A stretch of 64,000 bases of DNA from Sphingobacteriales bacterium (GCA_014763615.1 JACXVB010000003.1:1-64000), one strand, 5' to 3'. Positions 7,422 through 17,071 are shown, counted from the first letter of the stretch. Notes: a model not told the origin generated them from the letters alone. Made by a program: numbers and translations.

Positions 7422-9839
7422 ATGATTAAAAGTTTTTACTCCATTATCTTTCTCCTTCTAGCTAACACAGGTTTTTGTCTGGCGCAAGAAAAAAGTTACT
7501 CTTTAAAAGGTTCTTTAATGAGTAACCATCAACCTTTGTTTAATGTTGAAATCGTCATTAATTCCCTAGATTCAACTTTTGTGAAAACCATTATCTCCAA
7601 AAAAGATGGAACTTATACAATTGACAATCTGCGGAAGGGGGCTTACAAACTTACTTTTATTAAGTTGGGATATAAAAAAATCAGCTACACATCGCCAATA
7701 TTAGATGCTCAACATCCTTCTTATCAAATCCCGACTATCAATATGGAATTAGAAAATAATCAATTGGGAGAAGTGGTAGTAAAAGGTAATATTCCAGTAA
7801 TCGAGAGAAGGGGTGGAAAAACGGTTATAAATGTTGAAAATAGTGTTTTTGCTAGTGGAGGAACTAGTTTTGAAATTTTACAACTAGCACCTGGGGTAAA
7901 CATTAATAGTGATGGAAATATCTCTATGAAAGGAAAAAGTGGGGTAAATGTTTATATTGATGGCAAGCCAAGTAACCTTTCAGGTGCAGATTTAGCCGAA
8001 TATTTAGCCAACTTATCCACTAGTAATATTGAACAAATAGAATTACTCTACACTCCATCAGCCAAGTATGATGCCGAAGGGAATGCAGGCATCATCAATA
8101 TTAAATTTAAAAAAGGAAAGAACCTTGGCACCAATGCTACCTATACTTTAGGTGGAGGAATTGGAAGAAATTACAGGTACAATAATGGTTTAAGCATCAA
8201 TAATAGAGGAAAAAAGACCAATTTCTACGGCAACTTAGATTTTTCAAAAATTAAAGCAATAGAGAATAACTTTTTAAATAGAACCATCACAACAGACAAC
8301 ATTATATTCAATGTTAACAATGCTGATTTAAAAACCAGAAATAACTATACTGTTAATCTAGGTTTTGATTATAACATCACGCCTTCACAAACCCTCGGCA
8401 TTTTATTTAATGGATTTATCAATAAAATGGAATCAGATGAGAATAACAGTACTTTAATTTATCATCAAACAAGCTTAGATTCATCGGTTTTCTCCAACTC
8501 ATTAGAAAATAGAGCAGTAAACAATGGCACAGTTAATTTAAACTATGCAGGCTCTATTGGTAAAAAAGAAGCCAAACTTTCTGCCGATTTAGACTATCTA
8601 AATTACCATAGAACATCTAACGAGCGTTTTATAAGCAATTATTATTACAGACCTGCAAGAAGTGCCGTAACTCCTTTAATACTCAATAATAGTACTCCGT
8701 CTGATATTTATGTGTATTCATTTAAAGTTGATTTTTCTCAGCCTTTGAGTAAAATCTGGTATTTGGAGACCGGAGCTAAAACAAGTTTTGCAAACACGCA
8801 AAATAATAGAGATTTAAATGTGCTATCTGGTACTAATCCTTTTAATCAGCTTACTTCCAAATTCCATTATAAAGAGGCTATTCAAGCGGCGTACTTTATG
8901 GTGAGGAAAAAGAAAGAAAACAGTGAATTGCAGTTACAGTTAAGAGCAGAACAAACCACCACAAAAGGAACATCAGCAAATGGAACTCAACTGATTAATA
9001 GAAATTATTTAAGCTTATTTCCTGTTCTTAATTATTCGAAAACTGTAAATAAAAATGATAAACTCACTCTTTCTTACAATAGAAGATTAAATCGGCCTGA
9101 TTATCCAGATTTGAATCCTTTCTTCTATTTCTTAGATCAATATACTTATCATCAAGGAAACCCTAACCTAAAACCTTCTTTTGCAAATTCATACGAGGTT
9201 AACTATACCATTAATGATAGCTATAGCTTCAGTTTACAATACAATCATATTAAAGATTTTACCTACACCGTTTATCAGCAAGATGATGCTACCGGTGTAG
9301 CTGTAACAACAGTGAGTAATTTTGATTATAGAAAAACAGTGGGATTTGAATTTGATATTCCGCAAGATATTAACAAATGGCTAAGCCTAGATCTATCGCT
9401 TCAAAACTATTACGAGTTTTTTAAATTTAATTCGAGCTTTTCTGGAGGAGTGAAGAATAGCAGTTTTAGCGGGTTGTATAATCTAAATGCATCAATAAAA
9501 TTAGGAGGAGGTTTTATGAGTCAGTTAAATCTGCATTATGAAACACCTACCGCTTATGCCACTTATTACTTTAAGTCTCTTTATTATGCAAACTTTGGGA
9601 TTTCTAAATCTATCTTTAACAAAAAAGGAAGTGTAAGATTTGTTTGTACAGATCCTTTTGATACCAATAGTGCTCGCTACAGCAGTAATTTGTACAACCT
9701 TGATTTATCTGCTAAAGGAAAAGTAGAAACCAGAAGTTTTAGATTAGCTTTTACTTATAAAATTGGGAAATCTACTGTTAAGGCGGCAAGAAGAAGAAAT
9801 ACTGGGGTAGCAGAAGAAAAATCTAGAATTAAAGACTAA
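7422..9839 (+). CDS. Outer-membrane beta-barrel protein with N-terminal regulatory-like and plug domains
   Basis: The 805-residue product has a signal peptide (to about residue 21, GFCLAQ), a carboxypeptidase-regulatory-like domain (about 25-110), a plug-like segment (about 115-230, with INIDGNISMKGKSGVNVYIDG-like spacing typical of the family) and a C-terminal barrel of the outer-membrane beta-barrel family (OMP_b-brl_3 type). It resembles a TonB-dependent receptor but is shorter than SusC and has no SusD partner. The last residues are basic (KAARRRNTG...KSRIKD) rather than a terminal aromatic, so the barrel is followed by a short tail. It is monocistronic, between two terminators. The substrate is unknown. 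Confidence 0.85.
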   Translation: MIKSFYSIIFLLLANTGFCLAQEKSYSLKGSLMSNHQPLFNVEIVINSLDSTFVKTIISKKDGTYTIDNLRKGAYKLTFIKLGYKKISYTSPILDAQHPSYQIPTINMELENNQLGEVVVKGNIPVIERRGGKTVINVENSVFASGGTSFEILQLAPGVNINSDGNISMKGKSGVNVYIDGKPSNLSGADLAEYLANLSTSNIEQIELLYTPSAKYDAEGNAGIINIKFKKGKNLGTNATYTLGGGIGRNYRYNNGLSINNRGKKTNFYGNLDFSKIKAIENNFLNRTITTDNIIFNVNNADLKTRNNYTVNLGFDYNITPSQTLGILFNGFINKMESDENNSTLIYHQTSLDSSVFSNSLENRAVNNGTVNLNYAGSIGKKEAKLSADLDYLNYHRTSNERFISNYYYRPARSAVTPLILNNSTPSDIYVYSFKVDFSQPLSKIWYLETGAKTSFANTQNNRDLNVLSGTNPFNQLTSKFHYKEAIQAAYFMVRKKKENSELQLQLRAEQTTTKGTSANGTQLINRNYLSLFPVLNYSKTVNKNDKLTLSYNRRLNRPDYPDLNPFFYFLDQYTYHQGNPNLKPSFANSYEVNYTINDSYSFSLQYNHIKDFTYTVYQQDDATGVAVTTVSNFDYRKTVGFEFDIPQDINKWLSLDLSLQNYYEFFKFNSSFSGGVKNSSFSGLYNLNASIKLGGGFMSQLNLHYETPTAYATYYFKSLYYANFGISKSIFNKKGSVRFVCTDPFDTNSARYSSNLYNLDLSAKGKVETRSFRLAFTYKIGKSTVKAARRRNTGVAEEKSRIKD

Positions 9840-9840
9840 A

Positions 9841-9873
9841 AAAGTCCTTCTCAAAAAAATTGAGAAGGACTTT
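9841..9873. terminator. Bidirectional terminator between convergent genes
   Basis: A perfect 14-bp stem (9841-9854 and 9860-9873) with an AAAAA loop lies between the beta-barrel gene (stop 9839) and the convergent M14 peptidase gene (stop 9898). The U run is better on the minus strand, but both genes can use it. Confidence 0.88.
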
Positions 9874-9897
9874 ATAAATTTGAAAATCAAAATTTCT

Positions 9898-12405
9898 TTA
9901 CCTACCAACTAGAAATACTGCGTTACTAAATAATAGCTTTCCGTTTTCCCAGAAACTTCTGAAAATTGGATCATCTGCTAAATAAACAACTGTACCTCTT
10001 CCCATTTCTTGCACCCCAAATAAAGTTCCGTCTTTCAACTTTTGCTTGGCAGCATAACCTATATATCCGCTCATATAGTTATCCTTTTTAATTACCCCAA
10101 CATTCCAAGCATTTTCCATGAAACTGTACCTATTTTCATCTTGCTTTAAGGTGAAATAATATTTAGGATATCCGAACGCCAACGGGTGTGTATTATCTAA
10201 ATCTACTCGATAAATAGCACCCGGAACACTATTGATTAATTGGTCAGCTTCTGCTGTGCCATAAGCTTGAAGGTCTGCATAAAGATCTTTCTTCTCCGCT
10301 TTCTTCTCCTCTTCCCTAGACTTTAACGCAAATCCTTTTTGGTCAGCGAGTTTTTTTACCGCACCCTCAATAGCGATTAACTTCCCGCCTGCCTTAATCC
10401 AATCCATGATTTTCTCATTGGTCAAATCACGATAATAACCATTTGGAGCTATTAACACATCAATATCACTCCATTTTACACGATTGATATCATCGGTTTT
10501 AATTACCGTAATTGGATACCCGATTTGCTGCTCAAAGAAATGCCAAACTTCACCAAATCCAGTTGCGCTCACATCATCACCAGCTAAAACCGCAACGGTT
10601 GGTTTGCCAATGAATTTGATTTTATAAGAACCAAAATCAGGGCCTTTATCCATAAAACCGGATGTGATTTTATAAATATTTTCGTTGTTTTCTTTAGCGA
10701 TTTGTTTCACCAAAGCTTCTAAATTATCTCCCAATACCTCATTACTTGTTCTTGCGATAATTAAAGAACCTGCATCAAACTGTTTTCCGTTACTGGTAAA
10801 AGCAGCCTCAGAAAATCTTACTTTAACTCCTTTTTGCAATAAAGCAGACAAGAATTTAACATCTTTTAAAGATTTCCATTCTGCAACCCAAGCATAAGCC
10901 TTTCCAGCTACCTCAGGCTCTACCGGAGCTGGAGGAGGCGCCACTGAAGTTGCAGGTTTAACTGCATCTTTTAAAGCATAACTCTGTAAACCGTAAACGT
11001 AAGGCAAAGCCCAAGCGGTAATGTCATAAGTATTAGAGTCAGTAACAAAAGTTTTAGGCTCAAACAATACTCTTGTTAAAACTGATTTTGGTTGATACTG
11101 GCTCACCACCATATCAGCAGGAGCAATACTAAAGTTCTCTGTTTTTTCAGTAAAATAATTAAATCCAGCAGCAGATTTAGAAACTCCGTAACCAAACTCA
11201 ATTCCGTTTCTCTTTAACAAAGTAGCCAGTTTAGCCAGCTTTTCGGTATGATCTGCTTTTATCACATAAGTTTTATATGCTCCGCTTGGGTTGTTTTTTT
11301 CATCAGCATAGAATTTTTTAAATTCTGAAACTACTTTATTAGCATATTCAGAAGTGGCTTCAACCGTAGATAAACCAGAAGTATAATGATGTGCAATTCT
11401 ATCTTTTAAGGTTAAAGTATCCCCTTCTTCATTTAAAATGGCTAAACCCGCTACGCCGCCGCCGCCTTGTTCAAAGGTCATCCCGATAGAGCCATTGTAA
11501 ATGGGATAAGTATCTCCATAAGATGGGTATAACAAATCAAAACGCTCTTTGGTAAAATACAACCAACCTTTTGAGTCGAAATATTTAGCATTGTTTTTAC
11601 CTACAATGTTTTGAAATTCTCTTTGCCAAGGTGTAATTACTTGATGGAAAGGCTCTGCTGCAGGTGCAAAATAGTAAGGTTCATTTACCCCTTGCTCATG
11701 AAAATCAACATGCACTTCTGGCAACCAGCTTTCAAAAAGTTTTAACCTTTGTTGAGTTTCTATTTGTGTTTGCCAAGCCCAATCACGATTTAAATCAAAA
11801 TAATAATGATTAAATCTACCCCCTGGCCAAGGCTCACGATGCTCGCGAGCGTAAGGTTTTGGATCAGGAATTAAATTAGCCACAGGGTTATAGAAATTTA
11901 CATAACGGTCTCTACCATCGGGATTCATACAAGGATCAATCACCACCACCGTGTTTTTTAACCATTCTTTGGTTTTTGTATTTGATGGATCTAGTAAATC
12001 ATAAATGGTTTTCATAGAGGCTTCCGTAGAAACCGATTCATTACCATGAACATTGTAGCTCAACCATACAATAGCGGGCTGATTTGCCATTACTTTACCC
12101 GTTCCTATTCCAGCATTAGCTAAATTACTTTCTCTAATTTCATCTAAGCGATTGATGTTTTCATCGTTAGCTACAAAAGCAACCAAAAGCTCTCTTCCTT
12201 CATTGGTTCGGCCATAAGTTTGGAGTTTTACATTTTTTGAATGTGCCGCCAAATAGCGATAATACTCTAAAACACGATAATGAAGTGTAAAATGAGTTCC
12301 TAATTCATATCCCAGAAACTCTGAAGGGGATTGCAGTTTTTCTTGAGCAAAACTGATATTTAAGCCTGAAACGAACAGGACTAAACCAAGTATAAGTTTT
12401 TTCAT
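9898..12405 (-). CDS. Secreted M14-family zinc carboxypeptidase with C-terminal glutamine-amidotransferase-like domain
   Basis: The 835-residue exported metallopeptidase has a signal peptide (about 1-20, NISFAQ) and an M14 domain (about 25-360). The zinc ligands can be read as His120 and Glu123 in NVHGNES and a third His in VDFHEQG (His236). The catalytic Glu is likely Glu312 in MTFEQGG. NPDGRDR (161-167) matches the substrate-carboxylate-binding Arg region. The C-terminal half (about 495-835) looks like a class-I glutamine-amidotransferase fold (VAVLAGDDVSATGF..., VLIAPNGYY, GGKLIAIEGA), as seen in other large Bacteroidetes M14 proteins. No catalytic Cys is obvious there. It probably digests external peptides. 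Confidence 0.88.
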   Translation of the reverse strand: MKKLILGLVLFVSGLNISFAQEKLQSPSEFLGYELGTHFTLHYRVLEYYRYLAAHSKNVKLQTYGRTNEGRELLVAFVANDENINRLDEIRESNLANAGIGTGKVMANQPAIVWLSYNVHGNESVSTEASMKTIYDLLDPSNTKTKEWLKNTVVVIDPCMNPDGRDRYVNFYNPVANLIPDPKPYAREHREPWPGGRFNHYYFDLNRDWAWQTQIETQQRLKLFESWLPEVHVDFHEQGVNEPYYFAPAAEPFHQVITPWQREFQNIVGKNNAKYFDSKGWLYFTKERFDLLYPSYGDTYPIYNGSIGMTFEQGGGGVAGLAILNEEGDTLTLKDRIAHHYTSGLSTVEATSEYANKVVSEFKKFYADEKNNPSGAYKTYVIKADHTEKLAKLATLLKRNGIEFGYGVSKSAAGFNYFTEKTENFSIAPADMVVSQYQPKSVLTRVLFEPKTFVTDSNTYDITAWALPYVYGLQSYALKDAVKPATSVAPPPAPVEPEVAGKAYAWVAEWKSLKDVKFLSALLQKGVKVRFSEAAFTSNGKQFDAGSLIIARTSNEVLGDNLEALVKQIAKENNENIYKITSGFMDKGPDFGSYKIKFIGKPTVAVLAGDDVSATGFGEVWHFFEQQIGYPITVIKTDDINRVKWSDIDVLIAPNGYYRDLTNEKIMDWIKAGGKLIAIEGAVKKLADQKGFALKSREEEKKAEKKDLYADLQAYGTAEADQLINSVPGAIYRVDLDNTHPLAFGYPKYYFTLKQDENRYSFMENAWNVGVIKKDNYMSGYIGYAAKQKLKDGTLFGVQEMGRGTVVYLADDPIFRSFWENGKLLFSNAVFLVGR

Positions 12406-12461
12406 TTAACTAAACTAAGTAATTTGACTGATGAAAAAAACGAGATTAACTGAATAAGCTT

Positions 12462-12469
12462 TATTTTTG
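12462..12469 (+). promoter_or_regulatory. -7 promoter box of murF
   Basis: TATTTTTG matches the Bacteroidetes TAnnTTTG -7 element exactly and lies about 45 nt before the preferred ATG at 12515. No TTG is found 17-23 nt upstream, so the -33 element is weak or absent. Confidence 0.5.
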
Positions 12470-12514
12470 CCGAATAAATTGGTTAAACTTTACTTTGTAA
12501 ATAAAAAATTACAG

Positions 12515-13813
12515 ATGAGCATCGATAATCTTTATAAAATCTACCAGAAACACTCTAAAATCTGCACTGATACCAGAAAAATCGCTAAGGATTGTCTCTT
12601 TTTTGCTTTAAAAGGCGAAAACTTTGATGCCAATAATTTTGCTGACCAAGCTTTAGAAAATGGTGCTGCTTTTGTAGTGATAGATCGGTCTGAATTTAAA
12701 AAAGATGAGCGTTATATTCTGGTGGGGGATGTACTCACCGCCTTGCAAGAATTGGCAACCTATCATCGCAAACAACTCAACATTCCAGTAATAGGTTTAA
12801 CAGGCTCCAACGGAAAAACTACCACAAAAGAATTAATTAATGCGGTTTTGAGTCAGAAATTTAAAACTTCGGCTACAAAAGGTAATCTCAACAATCATAT
12901 CGGTGTTCCTTTAACTTTACTAGAAATTACTGCTGAGGTAGAAATAGCCATTATTGAAATGGGCGCTAACCATCAAAAAGAAATTGAAATGCTCAGCGAA
13001 ATTGCTCAACCCAATTTCGGCTTGATTACCAACGTAGGAAAAGCGCATTTAGAAGGATTTGGCGGATTTGAAGGCGTAAAAAAAGGCAAAGGCGAGCTCT
13101 ATGATTTTCTTGCCAAAAGCGGTGGAACAGTATTTATCAATCATGATAATCCACACCTGATGGAAATGTCTGCGAGTAGAAATTTCGTAGAAATTATCTA
13201 CTACGGAACACAAACTGATGATGCTGTTAAAGGAAAACTCCTTAAAAATGATCCGTTTTTAGAAGTAGAATGGACTGCTGATGCTCAAACTTTTGAGGTG
13301 CATTCGCAACTAACTGGCACCTATAATTTCGAAAATATTTTGGTTGCCGTTGCTATGGGTTTAAGATTTGGGCTTTCGCCCGATGAAATTAATGAAGGCA
13401 TAAAAAGCTATTCGCCACAAAATAACCGCTCGCAAATTATCAGAACAGCCAATAACACCGTTATTGGCGATTATTATAACGCCAACCCCACAAGTATGCT
13501 AGCGGCGATAGAAAATATGGCAGCATTAAAAGCCAATAAAAAAGTAGTGATTTTAGGAGATATGTTTGAGCTAGGTGATGAAGCCAAAGCGGAGCATCAA
13601 AATATCATCAAGAAAGCCAATGCTTATCAATTTAACGAAATGATATTTATCGGTGAAGAATTTTCTGCTTGTCAAGCATCAGCGGAAGCCAATTTTTTTA
13701 AAATTAAAGAAGAAGTAGTCTCTTTTTTAAAAGCAAACCCCATTAAAGATGCACTAGTTTTACTGAAAGGCAGTCGCGGAATGAAGTTAGAAAGCTTGAT
13801 GGAACTATTGTAA
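12515..13813 (+). CDS. murF: UDP-N-acetylmuramoyl-tripeptide--D-alanyl-D-alanine ligase MurF
   Basis: This cytoplasmic ATP-dependent ligase adds D-Ala-D-Ala to UDP-MurNAc-tripeptide, the last soluble step in making the peptidoglycan precursor. The product (432 residues from the preferred start) has the Mur ligase order: N-terminal substrate domain with TDTRKI, central ATPase domain with the P-loop LTGSNGKTTTKE, and C-terminal domain with GDYYNANPTSM and VILGDMFELG. The frame is open upstream to a TTG at 12467, but the -7 promoter box overlaps that codon. The ATG at 12515 gives the family-typical MSIDNLYKIY start. It converges on gldH with only 2 nt between stops. Confidence 0.96.
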   Translation: MSIDNLYKIYQKHSKICTDTRKIAKDCLFFALKGENFDANNFADQALENGAAFVVIDRSEFKKDERYILVGDVLTALQELATYHRKQLNIPVIGLTGSNGKTTTKELINAVLSQKFKTSATKGNLNNHIGVPLTLLEITAEVEIAIIEMGANHQKEIEMLSEIAQPNFGLITNVGKAHLEGFGGFEGVKKGKGELYDFLAKSGGTVFINHDNPHLMEMSASRNFVEIIYYGTQTDDAVKGKLLKNDPFLEVEWTADAQTFEVHSQLTGTYNFENILVAVAMGLRFGLSPDEINEGIKSYSPQNNRSQIIRTANNTVIGDYYNANPTSMLAAIENMAALKANKKVVILGDMFELGDEAKAEHQNIIKKANAYQFNEMIFIGEEFSACQASAEANFFKIKEEVVSFLKANPIKDALVLLKGSRGMKLESLMELL

Positions 13814-13815
13814 AA

Positions 13816-14286
13816 TTACTTAACTGGCTCTACCCGAATACCAACATCAGCAATATATTTTAGAGGATTATCTCGCATGTTCTGCTCTACAATAATGGTG
13901 TAAGTACCAGAAGATGGAAATTTGTAGCCTTCTTTATAAATGAGTTGATAGCTAAACAAATTGCCACTGCCTTTGCCTAGCCAAGAACCATCGGCTAAAG
14001 CCAACTGAAACTCTTTACGCTCTGGAAAATCCCTTAATTTCGGACCAAAAACATGAAATCTTAACCAAATATTTGAGTATCTATAATCTGCCGTATGCCT
14101 AAAATTTACATAAATATTATAGGTTTTGGTACTATCACTAATTTCTACTTTAGCTTTGATAGGCTTGATGTAAGTCCAATTTTGGTTGGGGATACTCTCA
14201 AAAGTATCCACCAAAGCATGATCATTACAAGCAGAAAAAGTGACTGCAATCCATAAAATAAAAGTAAATCTAAAGACTATTTTCAT
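13816..14286 (-). CDS. gldH: Gliding motility lipoprotein GldH
   Basis: The 156-residue lipoprotein has a lipobox ending at Cys20 (VTFSAC) and a beta-rich body with NIWLRFHVFGP and GSGNLFSYQLIYKEGYKFPS, which are characteristic of GldH. GldH is needed for gliding in Flavobacterium and is linked to the type IX secretion machinery, but many non-gliding relatives keep it. Its ATG overlaps the ricT stop as ATGA (14283-14286), so it is the last gene of the holB-ricT-gldH operon. The gldH-ricT pairing is usual in the phylum. Confidence 0.93.
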   Translation of the reverse strand: MKIVFRFTFILWIAVTFSACNDHALVDTFESIPNQNWTYIKPIKAKVEISDSTKTYNIYVNFRHTADYRYSNIWLRFHVFGPKLRDFPERKEFQLALADGSWLGKGSGNLFSYQLIYKEGYKFPSSGTYTIIVEQNMRDNPLKYIADVGIRVEPVK

Positions 14287-15626
14287 GCGTCCTGATCAGG
14301 CTTTTTGTTGTTATTATTTCTGCGCTTTTTGTTTCTATTACGATTAGGTTTAGGCTTTTGCTGACCATCTGCCGTGGCAGTTACATCTGCGGGCTTAGCC
14401 TGTTGCGGCTTCGGATCTCTCTGCTGATTCTTGTTTTCGGAACTTTGCTTTTCGCCTTGAGGCGCAGCATTATTGTTATTTCTGTTTCTAGATTTATTCC
14501 GATTATTATTCTTTTTCTTTCTCCCTTTATCATCTAATCGGGTTAAGCTATCCTGCCCAACCACATTCTCATAATCAAAAGATTTTTCTTCAACCTCCAA
14601 TTCCTCTAAAATGGCGGAGAAGTCTTTTAAATCTTCAGGCTTTTCTCCCTTTTTATTCATCTCCTGAATTTCCTTTACACGGTCAACGCCCAAAGGAATC
14701 CAAGTATTATCATCAGGATAGGTAAACCACATCAACTGTTTAAAAATATCCGTTTTTTGTAATCTAGCTTCTCCTTTTTGAGTTTTCAGTTTCTCTACAT
14801 GGTCTGGAATAGTCTTCAATGCATCCATGTAAGTATCTAACTCATAATTTAAGCAGCATTTTAGTTTACCACATTGCCCAGCTAGTTTCAAAGTGTTTAA
14901 AGATAAATTTTGATAGCGAGCCGCTGAAGTTGAAACCGTTTTAAAATCAGTAAGCCAGGTACTGCAACATAACTCTCTGCCACAAGAGCCAATTCCACCT
15001 AAACGACTGGCTTCTTGGCGCATCCCAATTTGGCGCATTTCAATCCTTACCCTAAATGCTTCTGCTAATTTTTTGATGAGTTCTCTAAAATCAACCCTAC
15101 CTTCTGCAGTATAATAAAAAGTTGCCTTTGAGCGGTCTCCTTGATATTCTACATCGCTCAACTTCATGGCTAAACCCAATTCTAAAGCAATGGTTCTCGC
15201 TTTATGCATGGTTTCAGATTCACGCTCTTTCGCATTTTTCCACTTATCTACATCCTGAACGGTAGCTTTTCTATAAATTTTTAAAGGCGCTTTTTCTTCT
15301 GTAACGCGTTTGCGATTCATCTGCATCCGCACCAATTCGCCAGTTAGCGTTACATGGCCAATATCATATCCTCCAGTTGTAGTTTCTACTGCAACCAGTT
15401 CACCTGCTTCGAGGTAAATATTTTCATCATTACGATAAAAATCTTTTCTTGATCCCTTAAATCTTACTTCTACGTAAGGAAAAGGTTTATAATTGGATGG
15501 CAAATCCATGTCGGATAGCCAATCGTAAACATCTAATTTGCTGCAACCCCCATCGGTTAAACAAGAACCGTTACTTTTGCAGCCAGCAGGCGTACATCCG
15601 CCTGATGAGCAACTTCCACATCCCAT
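14283..15626 (-). CDS. ricT: PSP1/RicT (YaaT) family iron-sulfur regulatory protein
   Basis: The 447-residue protein contains a Cys-rich N-terminus (seven Cys in the first 28 residues), the PSP1 domain (about 55-290) and the conserved cysteine groups CGRELCCSTWL and CGKLKCCLNYE. RicT in Bacillus forms an Fe-S complex with RicA and RicF that controls RNase Y-dependent RNA maturation. RicA and RicF are not nearby, so the Bacteroidetes role may differ. The last 80 or so residues are a low-complexity tail rich in Asn, Arg, Lys and Gln, probably disordered and RNA-binding-like. The start lies 4 nt after the holB stop. Confidence 0.92.
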   Translation of the reverse strand: MGCGSCSSGGCTPAGCKSNGSCLTDGGCSKLDVYDWLSDMDLPSNYKPFPYVEVRFKGSRKDFYRNDENIYLEAGELVAVETTTGGYDIGHVTLTGELVRMQMNRKRVTEEKAPLKIYRKATVQDVDKWKNAKERESETMHKARTIALELGLAMKLSDVEYQGDRSKATFYYTAEGRVDFRELIKKLAEAFRVRIEMRQIGMRQEASRLGGIGSCGRELCCSTWLTDFKTVSTSAARYQNLSLNTLKLAGQCGKLKCCLNYELDTYMDALKTIPDHVEKLKTQKGEARLQKTDIFKQLMWFTYPDDNTWIPLGVDRVKEIQEMNKKGEKPEDLKDFSAILEELEVEEKSFDYENVVGQDSLTRLDDKGRKKKNNNRNKSRNRNNNNAAPQGEKQSSENKNQQRDPKPQQAKPADVTATADGQQKPKPNRNRNKKRRNNNNKKPDQDA

Positions 15627-15630
15627 TTTT

Positions 15631-16782
15631 CTATAATAATATAATTGAGTCCGCAGTATGGCGGAGCGTATTAAACTTTAAAATCCTGACCAGTTTCAAA
15701 GATACATCTAAAAATAATATTTTAGGATTTGCATTCCGCTCGATATGGTAATGCGCTTTCTCTAATTCTTCAGCTATAGCTTCGGCTTTTGCGAGGTTTA
15801 AAATTTGGGAAAATTTACTAATAAATTCTAACTCTTTTTCTGGCAAATGAATTAAGCCGGGAGTTTCTGCCATAAACAACATCGATTCTCGCATTAAATT
15901 AATCCCGTAACGCAAAAAATTCTTCTGATTTTCTCGACCCATTTTAGACAAATCACCTTCACTCAATTCCACTATTTTTAGTCCATTATTTTGCCAACAA
16001 GCTCCTAACCAAGAGCGTAAAAGTTCATGATAATCGTTTTCTTGATGCACCAATAAATGCTGGGCAATTTGCAAATTTCCGTTACTCAAATAAGCCAACT
16101 GAGCTGCTGTTGAAGCATCAACACCTTTATACCTAACCAAAAAATCTTCAATTTCCTGATTTTTTAATTTAGGGATTTTAACGATTTGTGTTCTAGAAAT
16201 AATGGTATTTAAAATCTGCTCTTGATTTTGAGCCACCAATAAAAACAAAGTTTTTTGTGAGGGTTCTTCAATTACTTTGAGTAGCGCATTTCCTTCTTTT
16301 TCCAAATACTCAGGCAACCATAAAATCAAGACTTTATACTCAGATTCAAAAGGTTTTAAGCTAAGTTTTTGAATAATGCTATGCGCTTCCGCGATGTTGA
16401 TATTGGATTGCTTGTTTTCTGCACTTAATTGGTCTCTCCACTCATCCAAACCTAAATATGGATTAGCCAAAAAGGCTTTGCGCCATTCCTCAATAAAGGA
16501 AAGTGCTGTATCTTCTTTATGCTTGGCAAAAAATGGATAAGAGAAATGTAAATCTGGATGAACCAATTTACTATATTTCCGGCAAGAGGAACACTCGCCA
16601 CAAGAATCGTTTGCTAATTTAGCTTCACAGCTGATATATTGCGCATAAGCTAAAGCCAAAGCTAAACTTCCGGAACCTTCTGGCCCTAAAAATAATTGAG
16701 CATGACTAATTCTTTCATCCTTAACGGTTTGTATCAGATGCTTTTTAACCGCTTCTTGACCTACAATATCTTTAAACTGCAT
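15631..16782 (-). CDS. holB: DNA polymerase III delta-prime subunit (clamp-loader AAA+ protein)
   Basis: This is a clamp-loader subunit that helps open and load the beta clamp. The start I use gives MQFKDIVGQEAVKKHLIQTV, the standard clamp-loader N-terminus, in a 383-residue protein. An upstream in-frame ATG at 16872 would add 30 atypical residues and overlap the divergent toxin-antitoxin promoter. The P-loop is degenerate (GPEGSGSLAL, no Lys), as expected for a non-hydrolysing delta-prime subunit. A four-Cys zinc module (SCEAKLANDSCGECSSC) and the Sensor-1-like ISRTQI follow. It is the first gene of the holB-ricT-gldH operon. Confidence 0.9.
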   Translation of the reverse strand: MQFKDIVGQEAVKKHLIQTVKDERISHAQLFLGPEGSGSLALALAYAQYISCEAKLANDSCGECSSCRKYSKLVHPDLHFSYPFFAKHKEDTALSFIEEWRKAFLANPYLGLDEWRDQLSAENKQSNINIAEAHSIIQKLSLKPFESEYKVLILWLPEYLEKEGNALLKVIEEPSQKTLFLLVAQNQEQILNTIISRTQIVKIPKLKNQEIEDFLVRYKGVDASTAAQLAYLSNGNLQIAQHLLVHQENDYHELLRSWLGACWQNNGLKIVELSEGDLSKMGRENQKNFLRYGINLMRESMLFMAETPGLIHLPEKELEFISKFSQILNLAKAEAIAEELEKAHYHIERNANPKILFLDVSLKLVRILKFNTLRHTADSIILL

Positions 16783-16849
16783 TGCTGCAAAATAAAAAGA
16801 AGTATTGAGATTTGAGTTATGAGTGTGGAGATTTGACATTTGGTTTTTG

Positions 16850-16857
16850 TATATTTG
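16850..16857 (+). promoter_or_regulatory. -7 box of the DUF2683-relE module
   Basis: TATATTTG is a perfect TAnnTTTG box ending 4 nt before the ATG at 16862, which predicts a leaderless or near-leaderless mRNA. Just upstream, GAGATTTGA occurs twice as a direct repeat (16807-16815 and 16828-16836), 21 bp apart. This may serve as an operator for antitoxin autoregulation. Confidence 0.55.
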
Positions 16858-16861
16858 ATAT

Positions 16862-17071
16862 ATGGAAGCCATTTTAATACATCCAGAAAATGCCGAACAA
16901 GCTGAAACAGTAAAAGCAGTTTTGAAAGCCTTAAAAGTTCAGTTTGAAACTCAACCGAATGAAGATTTAAGTGACTTTGTTTTATCAGGAATTCAAAGAG
17001 GTTTGGAAGATGTAAAATCGGGAAGAACAAAAACTTTTGAGGAAGTGAAACGAATGCTTTCTAATAAATGA
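16862..17071 (+). CDS. Putative antitoxin, DUF2683-like
   Basis: A 69-residue acidic-to-neutral protein (EAILIHPENAEQAETVKAVL at the start, then a helical C-terminus GRTKTFEEVKRMLSNK) that resembles the DUF2683 family, frequently found upstream of RelE/ParE toxins in Bacteroidetes. Its stop overlaps the toxin start as ATGA (17068-17071), the usual translational coupling in type II modules. It should bind and neutralise the toxin and probably represses its own promoter. The assignment rests mainly on gene context and general sequence form. Confidence 0.75.
   Translation: MEAILIHPENAEQAETVKAVLKALKVQFETQPNEDLSDFVLSGIQRGLEDVKSGRTKTFEEVKRMLSNK

Noticed and set aside
16783-16872. N-terminal 30-residue extension of the delta-prime clamp-loader subunit
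   Set aside because: The extension is unlike family N-termini and would cover the divergent toxin-antitoxin promoter.
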